36,601 nucleotides of DNA from Bacillota bacterium (GTDB taxonomy: Bacteria; Bacillota; Clostridia; Eubacteriales; Eubacteriaceae). Position 1 is the first letter of the stretch. Every line of letters begins with the position of its first letter. The notes below the pieces were generated by a model that was given only the letters and a program-made list of their open reading frames with translations, was not told where the DNA came from and searched no databases. Location of the stretch: the NCBI GenBank assembly GCA_018903255.1, contig JAHIQT010000143.1, positions 1 to 36,601 on the forward strand, in the 5' to 3' direction. Both the position numbers and the translations under genes were made by a program. Shown in pieces: positions 15,661-24,682 of the stretch.

Positions 15661-16392
15661 TTATTCGGTGATGTTGATGATGCGGCTAATTGGGATGCCG
15701 GCGGCTTTGATGATCTCCGGGGCGTTTCTTAGATCGCCCAGGGCGACAATACTGTGGGCATCGCTGTTGATGGCAAAGTCGACCGGGTACTGACTGGCGA
15801 TTTTTATTTCAGCGGCGCTTAGGTGGCCGTGGCGGGGGTTGATTTCCAGAATGACCTGATGTTTTGCGGCGGCTTTAGCGACGGCTTCGATATCGATCGG
15901 CATTTTGTCGCCGGGATGGGTAATCAGCTTGATCTGATAGCGCTCCATCATTTTGATATAGGCCCGGGTATTCATCCCGATGACTGCTTTTCTTAAAAAG
16001 GGCAGCAGCAGGGCGGCGTAATTAGGCAGCGCAAAGACAAAGATGTCTTTGATACTGGCGGGAATATAACCATAGTGATAGCCAACTGAGATCCAGTCGC
16101 AATATTTCTTTTCTTCATCACCGATGTCAATGCTGCCATCAGCTCCGGTCAGGTTGGATTCGACTGAGAGGTAGATGTCAATGTCGTCATATTTTTGATT
16201 GAGGACATCAATTTCAGCCCGCATTTTAGCAAAGTTTTTTTTTCGGACGCCAAACATCGGATGGCTCCGGCCATGGTCGGAAATGGTGATCGCTTCCAGG
16301 CCGATTTTGCGAGCCTGCTCAACCATCTCAGCAATGGTATTTTTGCCATGGCTATAGGTTGTGTGGGTGTGCATGTCATGTTTTATTTTCAT
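15661..16392 (-). CDS. PHP-domain phosphoesterase (YcdX-like), 243 aa
   Basis: Metal-binding PHP motifs in order: HDMHTHTTYSHG at the N-terminus, ISDHGRSH, VESNLTG, GYHYG, THPGDK, EINPRHG and NSDAHS near the end. These place it with YcdX-like phosphatases that use a trinuclear metal site; the substrate is unknown. The start at 16392 has AAGGAAAACC upstream and places the first metal motif at residue 5, as is common. An alternative GTG at 16425 overlaps the stop of the upstream gene (GTGA), but it would add 11 residues of no known family sequence. The gene precedes rapZ and lies two genes after murB, a neighbourhood seen in clostridia. Confidence 0.9.
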   Translation of the reverse strand: MKIKHDMHTHTTYSHGKNTIAEMVEQARKIGLEAITISDHGRSHPMFGVRKKNFAKMRAEIDVLNQKYDDIDIYLSVESNLTGADGSIDIGDEEKKYCDWISVGYHYGYIPASIKDIFVFALPNYAALLLPFLRKAVIGMNTRAYIKMMERYQIKLITHPGDKMPIDIEAVAKAAAKHQVILEINPRHGHLSAAEIKIASQYPVDFAINSDAHSIVALGDLRNAPEIIKAAGIPISRIINITE

Positions 16393-16421
16393 GGTTTTCC
16401 TTATTTTTAAGTCTCTCTTGA

Positions 16422-16730
16422 TCACTTCTTTTCATAAATGCAAAGCCCTTCTGATTTTGCTGATTCATAAAGGGTTGGATTTCTTTTTAATTCTTCAACA
16501 TCAAAAAAATCAACTTCTTTATGTAGCGCTTCTCTTAAATCATACAAGATTCCGCACAGCTCGAAAAACGGTTTTTTCTGATCAAACTCTGCATAAATAT
16601 CAATGTCACTTTTTTCCGTTTCCTTTCCTTTGGCGTAAGAGCCGAAAAGAAAGGCGCGCCTGACATCATTTTCTAAAAATATTTTTCGTGTTTTTCTACC
16701 AATCTGTTCAGGTGTATATTCTGGCTTCAT
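16422..16730 (-). CDS. MNT-type minimal nucleotidyltransferase, 102 aa
   Basis: The catalytic signature FLFGSYAKGKETEKSDIDIY is complete: GS followed by D-x-D. A third acidic position is plausible in VDFFDVEE. Proteins of this size commonly act as antitoxins that adenylylate a HEPN toxin encoded next door. No HEPN gene is present here, so this is either an orphan or has another role. AAAGGAGG precedes the ATG. It overlaps or nearly abuts the PHP gene downstream and is separated from murB by hairpin repeat E, so it looks inserted into the murB-rapZ region. Confidence 0.88.
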   Translation of the reverse strand: MKPEYTPEQIGRKTRKIFLENDVRRAFLFGSYAKGKETEKSDIDIYAEFDQKKPFFELCGILYDLREALHKEVDFFDVEELKRNPTLYESAKSEGLCIYEKK

Positions 16731-16823
16731 TAAAATCCTCCTTTGAACGAGGTTTAGCTACTGCACTCCAACACCGCAAAAGGGATGGTTCGCCTTATAA
16801 CGCTATTGATTACTGATCGACTC

Positions 16824-16895
16824 GGTTATGACATGGGGACATTTCGCCTTTCATCCCTAGCGGGCTGACAGACGTAACGTCCCCAAGTCATACCC
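16824..16895. repeat. Dispersed hairpin repeat, copy E
   Basis: Left arm 16824-16840 (GGTTATGACATGGGGAC), right arm 16879-16895 (GTCCCCAAGTCATACCC). The interior is almost identical to copy C (CGCCTTTCATCCCTAGCGGG). A further CATACCCTGTCTA follows and runs to the murB stop codon at 16915-16917. Confidence 0.82.
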
Positions 16896-16914
16896 TACCC
16901 TTTTCATACCCTGT

Positions 16915-17829
16915 CTATTCGTTGCCGATGACGATGACTTCGGTTTTTAAATCAACGCCAAATTTTTCTTTGACGCCGGCTTGAATGGCGCCGATCAGGT
17001 TTAAAATATCAGCAGCGGTGGCACCGCCTTTGTTGATCACAAAGCCGCTGTGTTTTTCGGACACCTGGGCGCCGCCAATCGAAAAACCGCCAAAACCGGC
17101 GTCTTGAATCAATTTGCCGGCATAGTAACCCTCCGGGCGGCGAAAGGTGCTGCCGGCACTGGGGTATTCGAGCGGTTGTTTGGCCTGCCTTTGGGCGTTT
17201 AAGTCGCGCATTTTTTCTTCAATGGTCTGATAATCGCCGTTTTTAAGGGCGATTTCGACGCTGACCAGCACCCAGTGGTGGGCTTGAAGGATACTGGTCC
17301 GGTAGGAAAAATTGCATTGGTCGCCGGGGATTGTTTTAAGATGACCATCTTCGGTGATGACGGTGATGCTCTTAATGACCCCTTTCATTTCGCCGTCGTA
17401 GGCACCGGCGTTCATGGTGACGGCACCGCCCAGGCTACCGGGAATGCCGGAGGCAAATTCAAGGCCGGTCAGTCTTTCTTTAAGAGCGAACTTGGCCAGA
17501 TCTTTTAAACTGATCCCTGGTTCGGCAATCAGGCTTTCGCCAACTGTTTTTACTTGGCTAAGGGCTTTGGTATTGATAATAATACCGCGATAGCCATTGT
17601 CACGGACGATCAGGTTGCTGCCATTGCCCATAATATAGACCGGCTTTTCTGACGCTTTGCAAATTTCCAGGGCAGCGCGTAACTGATCGCGGGACTGGGG
17701 CATTACAAAAAGGTCGGCCGGACCACCGACTTGAAAAGATGTGTGGTTTTTCATTGGTTCATTTTCTTTTATATTTTCTGCTGCCATAACGGCTTTTAGT
17801 TTGGTGATTGTATTATTTATAAGATTCAT
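16915..17829 (-). CDS. murB: UDP-N-acetylenolpyruvoylglucosamine reductase
   Basis: 304 residues. MurB catalyses the NADPH-dependent reduction that yields UDP-N-acetylmuramic acid, in the cytoplasm. FAD-binding motifs are NHTSFQVGGPADLFV, YIMGNGSNLIVRD and GIPGSLGGAVTMNAGAYDGE. The catalytic Ser lies in YPSAGSTFRRP, followed by GKLIQDAGFGGFSIGGAQVS; the C-terminal catalytic Glu is in LKTEVIVIG. The absence of the extra loop of the E. coli type fits MurB type IIa or IIb of Firmicutes. AAAAGGAAG precedes the ATG. It is encoded between comF and the MNT-PHP-rapZ genes. Confidence 0.96.
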   Translation of the reverse strand: MNLINNTITKLKAVMAAENIKENEPMKNHTSFQVGGPADLFVMPQSRDQLRAALEICKASEKPVYIMGNGSNLIVRDNGYRGIIINTKALSQVKTVGESLIAEPGISLKDLAKFALKERLTGLEFASGIPGSLGGAVTMNAGAYDGEMKGVIKSITVITEDGHLKTIPGDQCNFSYRTSILQAHHWVLVSVEIALKNGDYQTIEEKMRDLNAQRQAKQPLEYPSAGSTFRRPEGYYAGKLIQDAGFGGFSIGGAQVSEKHSGFVINKGGATAADILNLIGAIQAGVKEKFGVDLKTEVIVIGNE

Positions 17830-17911
17830 CTGATTACTTCCTTTTATTGCTTGGATTCGCTATTGCTTAGATTAGTTTCATCATACCATTATTTTTTAAG
17901 CTTCGCCATAA

Positions 17912-17936
17912 AAAAAGACCCTAAAGGGGTCTTTTT
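17912..17936 (-). terminator. Rho-independent terminator after comF (bidirectional sequence)
   Basis: AAAAAGACCC-CTTTA-GGGTCTTTTTTT on the minus strand, directly after the comF stop codon and before murB. T tracts occur on both strands. Confidence 0.88.
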
Positions 17937-17950
17937 AAGAATCTTTTATT

Positions 17951-18700
17951 CTATTCTGCGACGGCGCAGAGGCTGGCGATGCAGACTTTGGCGGCGCCGG
18001 CTTCGAGCAGGGTAGCGGCGCTTTCGGCCAGGGTGGCGCCGGTGGTGAGGACGTCATCGACTAGCAGGATGGTTTTGTTTTGGATGGTCTCGATCTGATC
18101 GACCGTAAAAGCGCCGGTGAGATTGGACAGCCGTTCTTGGCGACCCTGTCCGATCTGATGGGGGGTATCGCGGCTGCGAACCAGGATTTGAGTTGCCAGT
18201 AGCGGCGATATGGAAATATTCTGACTTAACCCTTGCAAAATACCCTCGGCGATCTTTTGACTCTGGTTATAGCCCCGTTCTTGGAGGCGGTTAGGGTGGA
18301 GGGGGATCGGGATGATAAAATCGACCGCCTTGATCCAATCAGATTGGGCGATTGCCTCCCCGATTTGCCGACCAACCCAGATGCCCAGGTGGGGGCGGTC
18401 TTTGAATTTAATGGCTGCAACCAGTTTTTTTCCGGCGTCTTGATAATTGAGATGGGCATAACCGCCTGAAAAAGGAAGGTTCAGTTTGGCGCAGGGAATA
18501 CAGACATCCCGATCTGCGGCGAAGATCGGTCTTCCGCATCTGCGACAGGTGGGGTTATTGATGCGCGGGAGATCGTCTTCACATTGATGGCATAAAAAGC
18601 GGTTCGTCACAAAAAGCACCTTACCGCAGATGGGGCAGGTTCCGTTTTTGAGAAAGAGGTTGTTTTCGAGGAAGGTCAACAGGGTTTGTTTCAGATTCAT
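17951..18700 (-). CDS. comF: ComF-family phosphoribosyltransferase-like protein
   Basis: 249 residues. The N-terminal part carries paired zinc-binding cysteines (CPICGK, CHQCED, CRRCGR, CIPCAK). The phosphoribosyltransferase fold follows, with the PRPP-binding loop ILLVDDVLTTGATLAES and the upstream FIIPIPLHPNRLQERGYNQS. ComF homologues are needed for uptake of single-stranded DNA during competence (ComFC); many anaerobes have the gene without known competence. GAGGTAACC precedes the start. It follows recD2 with only 66 bp between, so cotranscription is likely. A 7-bp hairpin (GGGGCGA/TCGCCCC, 18714-18734) lies in that gap. Confidence 0.93.
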   Translation of the reverse strand: MNLKQTLLTFLENNLFLKNGTCPICGKVLFVTNRFLCHQCEDDLPRINNPTCRRCGRPIFAADRDVCIPCAKLNLPFSGGYAHLNYQDAGKKLVAAIKFKDRPHLGIWVGRQIGEAIAQSDWIKAVDFIIPIPLHPNRLQERGYNQSQKIAEGILQGLSQNISISPLLATQILVRSRDTPHQIGQGRQERLSNLTGAFTVDQIETIQNKTILLVDDVLTTGATLAESAATLLEAGAAKVCIASLCAVAE

Positions 18701-18766
18701 GGTTACCTCATTTGGGGCGAAGACGGATCGCCCCTTGGGATGATTTATTATTTATTTTATAAAATA

Positions 18767-20980
18767 TTACACCATTGGGTGTTTGATGTAATTGATGATC
18801 CGGGCGCAGAGGGCGGTTTGGCGGTTTTGGGATTCGGTCGATTTGATCATTTGCCGGAAGACGTACTGGTTGCCGATTAAGATCAGCAGCTTTTTGGCAC
18901 GGGTAACGGCGGTGTAAAGCAGCTTGCGGTTTAAAAACAGTGGCGGGCCGGCGACGATCGGCATGACCACGACCGGGAACTCGCTGCCCTGGCTTTTGTG
19001 GACTGTCATCGCATAGGCGTGGGTGATCTCGTCCATCTGGTCAAAGTCGTAGGTGACCTCCTTACCGTCGTTAAAGAGAATCACAAAGGCTTTGTCGCGG
19101 CTGCTGATGCTTTTAAGAATCCCGATATCGCCGTTGTAGATGCCTTGACCCTGTTCGGTGGTCAGGGTGTCCTGCCACTTGATCCGATAGTTATTTTTAA
19201 TCTGCATGACCTTATCGCCTTCCCGGTAGATGACCATCCCAAACTCCCGCTGGGGGCGATCTTGGTGGGGCGGATTAAGGACTGCCTGGATTTCGCGATT
19301 GAGGTTGATTACTCCGACCTTGCCGTTTTTCATCGGCGAGATGACCTGGATATCATGGATACTATCAAAGCCCTTGGCTCTCGGCAGCCGGTTTGTGACC
19401 AGTTCTAAAATATCACGGAGCAGCTTATCGCCATCGTTTTTGTTAAGAAATAAAAAATCAGACGCGTTATTAATGTCTGGCATTTGGCCGTGGTTGATTT
19501 CATAGGCGTTGACAGAAATCATACTTTCTTCGGATTGACGATAGATGCGATCGAGGCTCAGTACCTTAATGGCACCGCTTTCGATGATGTCTTTTAAGAC
19601 ATTGCCGGGGCCGACCGAAGGCAGCTGATCGGCATCGCCAACCAGGATCAGCCGGGTGCCGGGTTGGACGGCCATCAGCAGCGAGTCCATCAGCAGGATA
19701 TCAATCATCGAGGATTCATCGACGATGATCGCATCGACATCGAGTTGATTGCTTTCGTCCCTGGAAAAGCTGGCAAAGTCATCGTCCTGGCTGTATTCAT
19801 ATTCTAACAGGCGATGAATGGTCTTGGCTTCGTTGCCGGTGGTTTCGGTGATCCGTTTGGCAGCCCGGCCGGTTGGGGCGGCCAGCACCGTTTTTAAGCC
19901 CAGAGCTTTAAAGATCCGGACGATCCCGTTGATGATGGTGGTTTTGCCGGTTCCCGGACCACCGGTGATAATGATCACACCGTTATCCATGGCGGCGGCA
20001 ATCGCCTGGCCTTGTTTATTATCCAGGGTAATTGACATGTCGCGTTCGTAGTCTTTGATCTTTTCTTCGATGTTGACGTTGGCGATCTTATAGGTCATCT
20101 GGCTGATTCTGGCCATGGCCAGGGCGGTATTATCTTCGGCTTCGTAGAGGTTGCGGGGATAAAACACCACTTGATCATCGACTTCTTCCTGGATGATTTG
20201 TCCCATTAGCACCAGTTCACCTAATTGGGCATTGATCTCGTCTTCGGCGACTCCGAGGATTTTAGCAGCGGTTGCAATCAGCTCGGCTTCGGTCATATAG
20301 GTATTGCCACGGTTATAGCATTCCCCCAGTGAATAGTTGATTCCGGCCAGAATCCGACCGGGGCTATTGGCTTCAAAGCCCAGATGGTTGGCAATCTGGT
20401 CGGCAATTTTAAAGCCGATCCCACGGATATCTTCAATCATCTGATAGGGATTGTGAAGTAATACCGAAATGGTGTCAAACTTATAGGTTTTATAGAGCTT
20501 CATCGCCCAGTTGGCCGATATCCCATAGTCCTGGATCTGGATCATGATCTGCCGGACTTCGCGCTGTTCGTGGTAGACTTCTTTGATGGCAGCCAGGGTT
20601 TTCTTGCCGATCCCTTTGATTTCGGATAGCCGTTCGGGGTGATTATCGAGAATATCGAGGGTCTCTTCACCAAAGCGGGCGACGATCGCCTTGGCGGTTT
20701 TTTCGCCGATCCCGGGCAAAATGCCTGAGGATAGATAGCGGGTGATGCCTTCGGTTGAAGTGGGGATTTCCATGGCGTAGGTTTCCATGGTGAACTGATC
20801 GCCATAGTTTTTATGCTCGGTCCAGTAGCCAGTCAGTTTGAGGTATTCGCCATGACCCAGTTCGTCAAAGTTTCCTACCACGGTGACCAGATCGCCGTCG
20901 ATGTCGAAATGTGCGACGGTGTAGCCGTTGCTGGTGTTTCTAAAGACGATGTGCTCCACCGTGCCCTTAATGCTTTCCAT
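18767..20980 (-). CDS. recD2: RecD2-type ATP-dependent DNA helicase
   Basis: 737 residues from the ATG at 20980, which has ACAGGAGC upstream. An N-terminal OB-like region (KGTVEHIVFRN) is followed by helix-hairpin-helix segments (GILPGIGEKTAKAIVARFGE, then IKGIGKKTLAAI) typical of RecD2 and absent in RecD. Superfamily 1B helicase motifs: Walker A ITGGPGTGKTTII, DESSMIDILL (motif II), LVGDADQLPSVGPG (motif III), TVHKSQGSEFPVVVMP (motif V) and YTAVTRAKKLL (motif VI). RecD2 is a 5'-3' helicase in repair and replication of RecBCD-lacking bacteria. It lies between the hyd terminator and comF. Confidence 0.96.
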   Translation of the reverse strand: MESIKGTVEHIVFRNTSNGYTVAHFDIDGDLVTVVGNFDELGHGEYLKLTGYWTEHKNYGDQFTMETYAMEIPTSTEGITRYLSSGILPGIGEKTAKAIVARFGEETLDILDNHPERLSEIKGIGKKTLAAIKEVYHEQREVRQIMIQIQDYGISANWAMKLYKTYKFDTISVLLHNPYQMIEDIRGIGFKIADQIANHLGFEANSPGRILAGINYSLGECYNRGNTYMTEAELIATAAKILGVAEDEINAQLGELVLMGQIIQEEVDDQVVFYPRNLYEAEDNTALAMARISQMTYKIANVNIEEKIKDYERDMSITLDNKQGQAIAAAMDNGVIIITGGPGTGKTTIINGIVRIFKALGLKTVLAAPTGRAAKRITETTGNEAKTIHRLLEYEYSQDDDFASFSRDESNQLDVDAIIVDESSMIDILLMDSLLMAVQPGTRLILVGDADQLPSVGPGNVLKDIIESGAIKVLSLDRIYRQSEESMISVNAYEINHGQMPDINNASDFLFLNKNDGDKLLRDILELVTNRLPRAKGFDSIHDIQVISPMKNGKVGVINLNREIQAVLNPPHQDRPQREFGMVIYREGDKVMQIKNNYRIKWQDTLTTEQGQGIYNGDIGILKSISSRDKAFVILFNDGKEVTYDFDQMDEITHAYAMTVHKSQGSEFPVVVMPIVAGPPLFLNRKLLYTAVTRAKKLLILIGNQYVFRQMIKSTESQNRQTALCARIINYIKHPMV

Positions 20981-21021
20981 TGTTTGCTCCTGTTGTTTAA
21001 ATGATGCCTTATTATAGCACA

Positions 21022-21049
21022 AAAAAAGACCCATTATTGGGTCTTTTTT
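21022..21049 (-). terminator. Rho-independent terminator of the hyd operon
   Basis: AAAAAAGACCCA-ATAA-TGGGTCTTTTTTT on the minus strand, about 45 bases after the hydA stop codon. Confidence 0.92.
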
Positions 21050-21092
21050 CGTTTATCTTTTTATTTATATCGGATAAATTATTTAACTGTAA

Positions 21093-22844
21093 TTAAACCA
21101 GTTTTGGTTTTTGGCTGTAAGTTGTGTGTAATAAGTGATGTGATTTATGACCATTGGGTTCTCCCAAATATTCATCATAAATGCGGATAACTGCTGGACT
21201 TTGGTGTGATTTACGGTATTTTGTGATTTTTGCATCTGACACATAAAGCGCTTTGGCTCTTTCTGCGCGGATATCAATATCCATTTTGTCTTTTGCTGGC
21301 ACAATCGATTGGCCACCACCGTTAACACAGCCGCCTGGGCATCCCATTAATTCAATGAAATGGGTATCAGCTAATTCGCCAGCTTTTAATTGTTGCATAA
21401 CTTTTTCAATGTTGCTTCCGCCACTGGCAACGAGTAGTTTAACTGCCAGATCAGGGGTTACATCAACAGTTGCTGTTTTGATTCCTTGTACACCACGAAC
21501 CATTTCGTAGTCAATTGCCTGAATATCTTTTTTGTTTAAGATATCAGCCAGTGTTCTTACGGCTGCTTCCATTACACCGCCGGTAGCACCGAAAATAACG
21601 GCTGCTCCAGTGTATTCGCCATAATAATCGTCAAATTCTTCTTTTGGAAGTTGATCAAACATAATTCTGGCTTCTTTAATCATCCGTGCAAGTTCACGTG
21701 TTGTGATTGAAATATCGACATCAGGAATGCCATCGACTTTTAGTTCTTCTCGTTTAAGCTCGTATTTTTTTGCTGTACATGGCATAACTGAAACAACGAC
21801 CATGTCTTTCGGATCAATGCCGTTTGTTTCGGCATAATGGCTTTTTAGTAATGCACCGGTAATCTGTTGTGGTGATTTACAGGTTGACAAATGTGGTAAA
21901 AATTCTGGGTAGTTGGTTTCGATGTATGAAATCCAACCTGGTGAACAAGATGTGATCATTGGCAGAACACCGCCGTTGGTTACACGACCAAGAAGCTCTG
22001 TTCCTTCTTCCATAATGGTAACATCGGCACCGAAGCCAGTATCAAATACCTTATCAAATCCAAGTCGTCTCAGGGCTGCTGCCATTTGGTCGGTAACAGG
22101 CGTTCCCATTGGGTATCCGAATTCTTCACCAAGTGATGCTCGAACTGCAGGTGCTGTTTCTACGATAACGGTTTTTGTTGGATCTGCAATTGCATCCCAG
22201 ACTTCCTGAATGCTTGATTTTTCTTTTAATGCGCCAACCGGACAGTTTACGATACATTGTCCGCATCGGATACATCCGACATCTGCTAACGATCTTCCAA
22301 AGACAGGCTGAACCTGAGAGGTAAAGCCACGGCCAACACTGCCAAGAACAGCAACGTTTTGTACGTCTCCACAAACAGCAACACACCGTTTACAAAGAAT
22401 ACATTTGCTTTCATCTCTGACAATTGAGTCTGATTTATCATCAACCAGTGTACCTGACACTTCGCCTTCAAAAGGAACTTCAGAAACGCCTAAATCAGTA
22501 GCCAGGGTCTGCAGTTCACAGTTTTCGCTACGAATACAGGTGGTACATTCGCGATTATGGTTTGACAGAATCAGCTCAAGATTAACACGTCGTGCTTCTC
22601 TTACATTTGGGGTGTTTGTTAAGACCTCAATGCCATTAGCAACTGGGTAAACACAAGCTGCCTGCAGGGCTCTGGCACCGGCAATTTCAACTAAACACAT
22701 CCGACATGCACCAATTTCGTTAACATCTTTCAGGTAACAAAGGGTGGGGATGTCAATATTGCATTGTCGTGCAGCTTCTAAAATGGTTGTTCCTTCGGGA
22801 ACAGTCATTTCCTGTCCGTTTATTTTAAAAGTAACTTCTTTCAT
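21093..22844 (-). CDS. hydA: [FeFe] hydrogenase catalytic subunit of the electron-bifurcating complex
   Basis: 583 residues. An N-terminal [2Fe-2S] ferredoxin domain has Cys36, 47, 50 and 64; a His/Cys cluster follows (His96, Cys100, 103, 109), then two [4Fe-4S] sets (CILCKRCVAVC, CIRCGQCIVNC). H-cluster motifs are TSCSPGW (L1), MPCTAKKYE (L2) and ELMGCPGGCVNGGGQ (L3). Soluble cytoplasmic HydABCD oxidises H2 while reducing NAD+ and ferredoxin together, or runs in reverse. The start at 22844 is chosen because AGGAGG precedes it and it gives a normal ferredoxin N-terminus; the frame stays open another 61 codons into hydB but without family sequence. Last gene of the operon, 19 bp after hydB. 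Confidence 0.96.
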   Translation of the reverse strand: MKEVTFKINGQEMTVPEGTTILEAARQCNIDIPTLCYLKDVNEIGACRMCLVEIAGARALQAACVYPVANGIEVLTNTPNVREARRVNLELILSNHNRECTTCIRSENCELQTLATDLGVSEVPFEGEVSGTLVDDKSDSIVRDESKCILCKRCVAVCGDVQNVAVLGSVGRGFTSQVQPVFGRSLADVGCIRCGQCIVNCPVGALKEKSSIQEVWDAIADPTKTVIVETAPAVRASLGEEFGYPMGTPVTDQMAAALRRLGFDKVFDTGFGADVTIMEEGTELLGRVTNGGVLPMITSCSPGWISYIETNYPEFLPHLSTCKSPQQITGALLKSHYAETNGIDPKDMVVVSVMPCTAKKYELKREELKVDGIPDVDISITTRELARMIKEARIMFDQLPKEEFDDYYGEYTGAAVIFGATGGVMEAAVRTLADILNKKDIQAIDYEMVRGVQGIKTATVDVTPDLAVKLLVASGGSNIEKVMQQLKAGELADTHFIELMGCPGGCVNGGGQSIVPAKDKMDIDIRAERAKALYVSDAKITKYRKSHQSPAVIRIYDEYLGEPNGHKSHHLLHTTYSQKPKLV

Positions 22845-22863
22845 TATTCTGATAACCTCCTCA

Positions 22864-24663
22864 TCAAGCCTTGGAAATGGAGCCAAATGGACAGGCTTCA
22901 ATACAGGCATTACATTTAATACATTTTGCTGTATCAATGGTGTATGGTTTTTTCTTTTCGCCAGTGATCGCATCAGCTGGACATTTTTTAGCACAGATGC
23001 CACAACCCTTACAGGTTTCGGGATCAATGGTGAAGTCTAATAAATGTTTACATACGCCGGCTGGACATTTTTTATCATTAATATGTGCTTCATATTCATC
23101 TCTGAAATAGCGAATCGTTGAAAGAACAGGGTTAGGCGCGGTTTGTCCCAGTCCACAAAGGGCTGAAGCTTTAATGCCTACTGCTAATTCTTCTAATCGT
23201 TCGATATCGCCTTTAACGCCTTTTCCATCACAGATACGTTCTAGAATTTCTAACATTCTTTTGGTACCGATACGGCAAGGTGGGCATTTACCACAGGATT
23301 CGTCCTGAGTAAAGTCAAGGAAGAAACGGGCAACGTCAACCATACAGTTGTCTTCATCCATGACGATTAGTCCACCAGAACCCATCATTGAGCCGATGGC
23401 AATCAGGTTATCATAATCAATTGGTGTATCTAATAAAGAAGCAGGGATACATCCGCCTGAGGGTCCCCCGGTTTGAGCTGCTTTGAAAGCCTTACCGTTA
23501 GGAATACCACCACCGATATCATAGACGATTTCTCTCAGGGTTGTGCCCATTGGGATTTCAAGTAGACCGGTGTTATTGATTTTTCCGCCCAGTGCGAAGA
23601 CCTTTGTTCCTTTAGATTTTTCGGTACCTACTGACGCAAACCATTCTGCGCCTTTTAAGATAATGGCGGGAATATTTGCATAGGTTTCGACGTTATTTAA
23701 AACGGTTGGTTTTCCAAATAAACCTTTATTAGCTGGGAATGGCGGACGTGGACGCGGTTCACCACGTTTACCTTCGATCGAGTTCATTAGCGCGGTTTCT
23801 TCACCACATACGAATGCGCCGGCACCGAGACGAATTTCAAGGTCAAAGGCGAAATCGGTGTCGAAAATATTTTCGCCCAGTAAGCCATATTCTTTGGCTT
23901 GATCAATAGCGATTTGCAGACGGTTTACGGCAATTGGGTACTCAGCTCGAACATATACATAACCTTTAGCAGCGCCAACTGCAAAACCAGCAATCGCCAT
24001 CGCTTCGATTAAGGCATGGGGATCACCTTCAAGTACAGAACGATCCATGAATGCGCCAGGGTCACCTTCATCGGCGTTACAGGCGACGTATTTTACGCCA
24101 TCTTCTGATACGGCGTCATGGGCAAATTGCCATTTAAGGCCGGTAGGGAAGCCACCGCCCCCACGACCACGAAGACCAGAAGCTTTTACTTCATTGATAA
24201 CATCGATTGGGGTCATGGTTAGTAATACTTTTTCAAGTGCCATGTAACCATCAAATGCGATATATTCGTCAATGTTTTCAGGATCAATAACACCACAGTT
24301 TACCAGAGCAATCCGTTTTTGGGTTTTAAAGAAGCCTAAGTCATTAATTGACAGTGGGTGATGTCCATCCCCTTTTTCGGTGTAGATCAGGCGATCTAGT
24401 GGACGACCCTTTACCAGATGTTCTTCTACTAATTCGGTAATATCTGCTGCTTCAACCCGACTGTAGAATGTGCCTTCTGGGTAAACAATAACGACGGGTC
24501 CTAGTTCACATAAACCAAAACAACCGGTTGCTACAACTTCTACCTCATCAAGGATATCATGTTTTACTAATTCTTTTTTTAATTCCTTTACTAATGTCAT
24601 TGCACCAGAGGAACAACATCCTGTGCCACCACAAATCAGAATCTGCGAACGTTTATATGCCAT
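22864..24663 (-). CDS. hydB: NuoF-like flavoprotein subunit of the bifurcating hydrogenase
   Basis: 599 residues. The N-terminal thioredoxin-like [2Fe-2S] domain has CGGTGCCSSG and TGCFGLCELG. The NuoF core follows: GRGGGGFPTGLKW, NADEGDPGAFMDR, GAGAFVCGEETALMNSIEG (NADH and FMN sites), then ESCGKCPPCRIGTKR for a [4Fe-4S] cluster. The last 60 residues hold two [4Fe-4S] ferredoxin motifs (CKGCGICAKKCPADAI and CIKCNACIEACPFGSI). HydB carries the FMN at which electrons from H2 are split between, or merged from, NAD(H) and ferredoxin. It starts 19 bp after hydD. Confidence 0.96.
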   Translation of the reverse strand: MAYKRSQILICGGTGCCSSGAMTLVKELKKELVKHDILDEVEVVATGCFGLCELGPVVIVYPEGTFYSRVEAADITELVEEHLVKGRPLDRLIYTEKGDGHHPLSINDLGFFKTQKRIALVNCGVIDPENIDEYIAFDGYMALEKVLLTMTPIDVINEVKASGLRGRGGGGFPTGLKWQFAHDAVSEDGVKYVACNADEGDPGAFMDRSVLEGDPHALIEAMAIAGFAVGAAKGYVYVRAEYPIAVNRLQIAIDQAKEYGLLGENIFDTDFAFDLEIRLGAGAFVCGEETALMNSIEGKRGEPRPRPPFPANKGLFGKPTVLNNVETYANIPAIILKGAEWFASVGTEKSKGTKVFALGGKINNTGLLEIPMGTTLREIVYDIGGGIPNGKAFKAAQTGGPSGGCIPASLLDTPIDYDNLIAIGSMMGSGGLIVMDEDNCMVDVARFFLDFTQDESCGKCPPCRIGTKRMLEILERICDGKGVKGDIERLEELAVGIKASALCGLGQTAPNPVLSTIRYFRDEYEAHINDKKCPAGVCKHLLDFTIDPETCKGCGICAKKCPADAITGEKKKPYTIDTAKCIKCNACIEACPFGSISKA

Positions 24664-24682
24664 CTGCTCTTCTCCTCCTCAA

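Noticed and set aside
22845-23027. N-terminal extension of HydA by 61 residues
   Set aside because: The frame is open, but the extension overlaps the end of hydB, has no family sequence and no ribosome site, while the start at 22844 has AGGAGG and gives the normal ferredoxin N-terminus.
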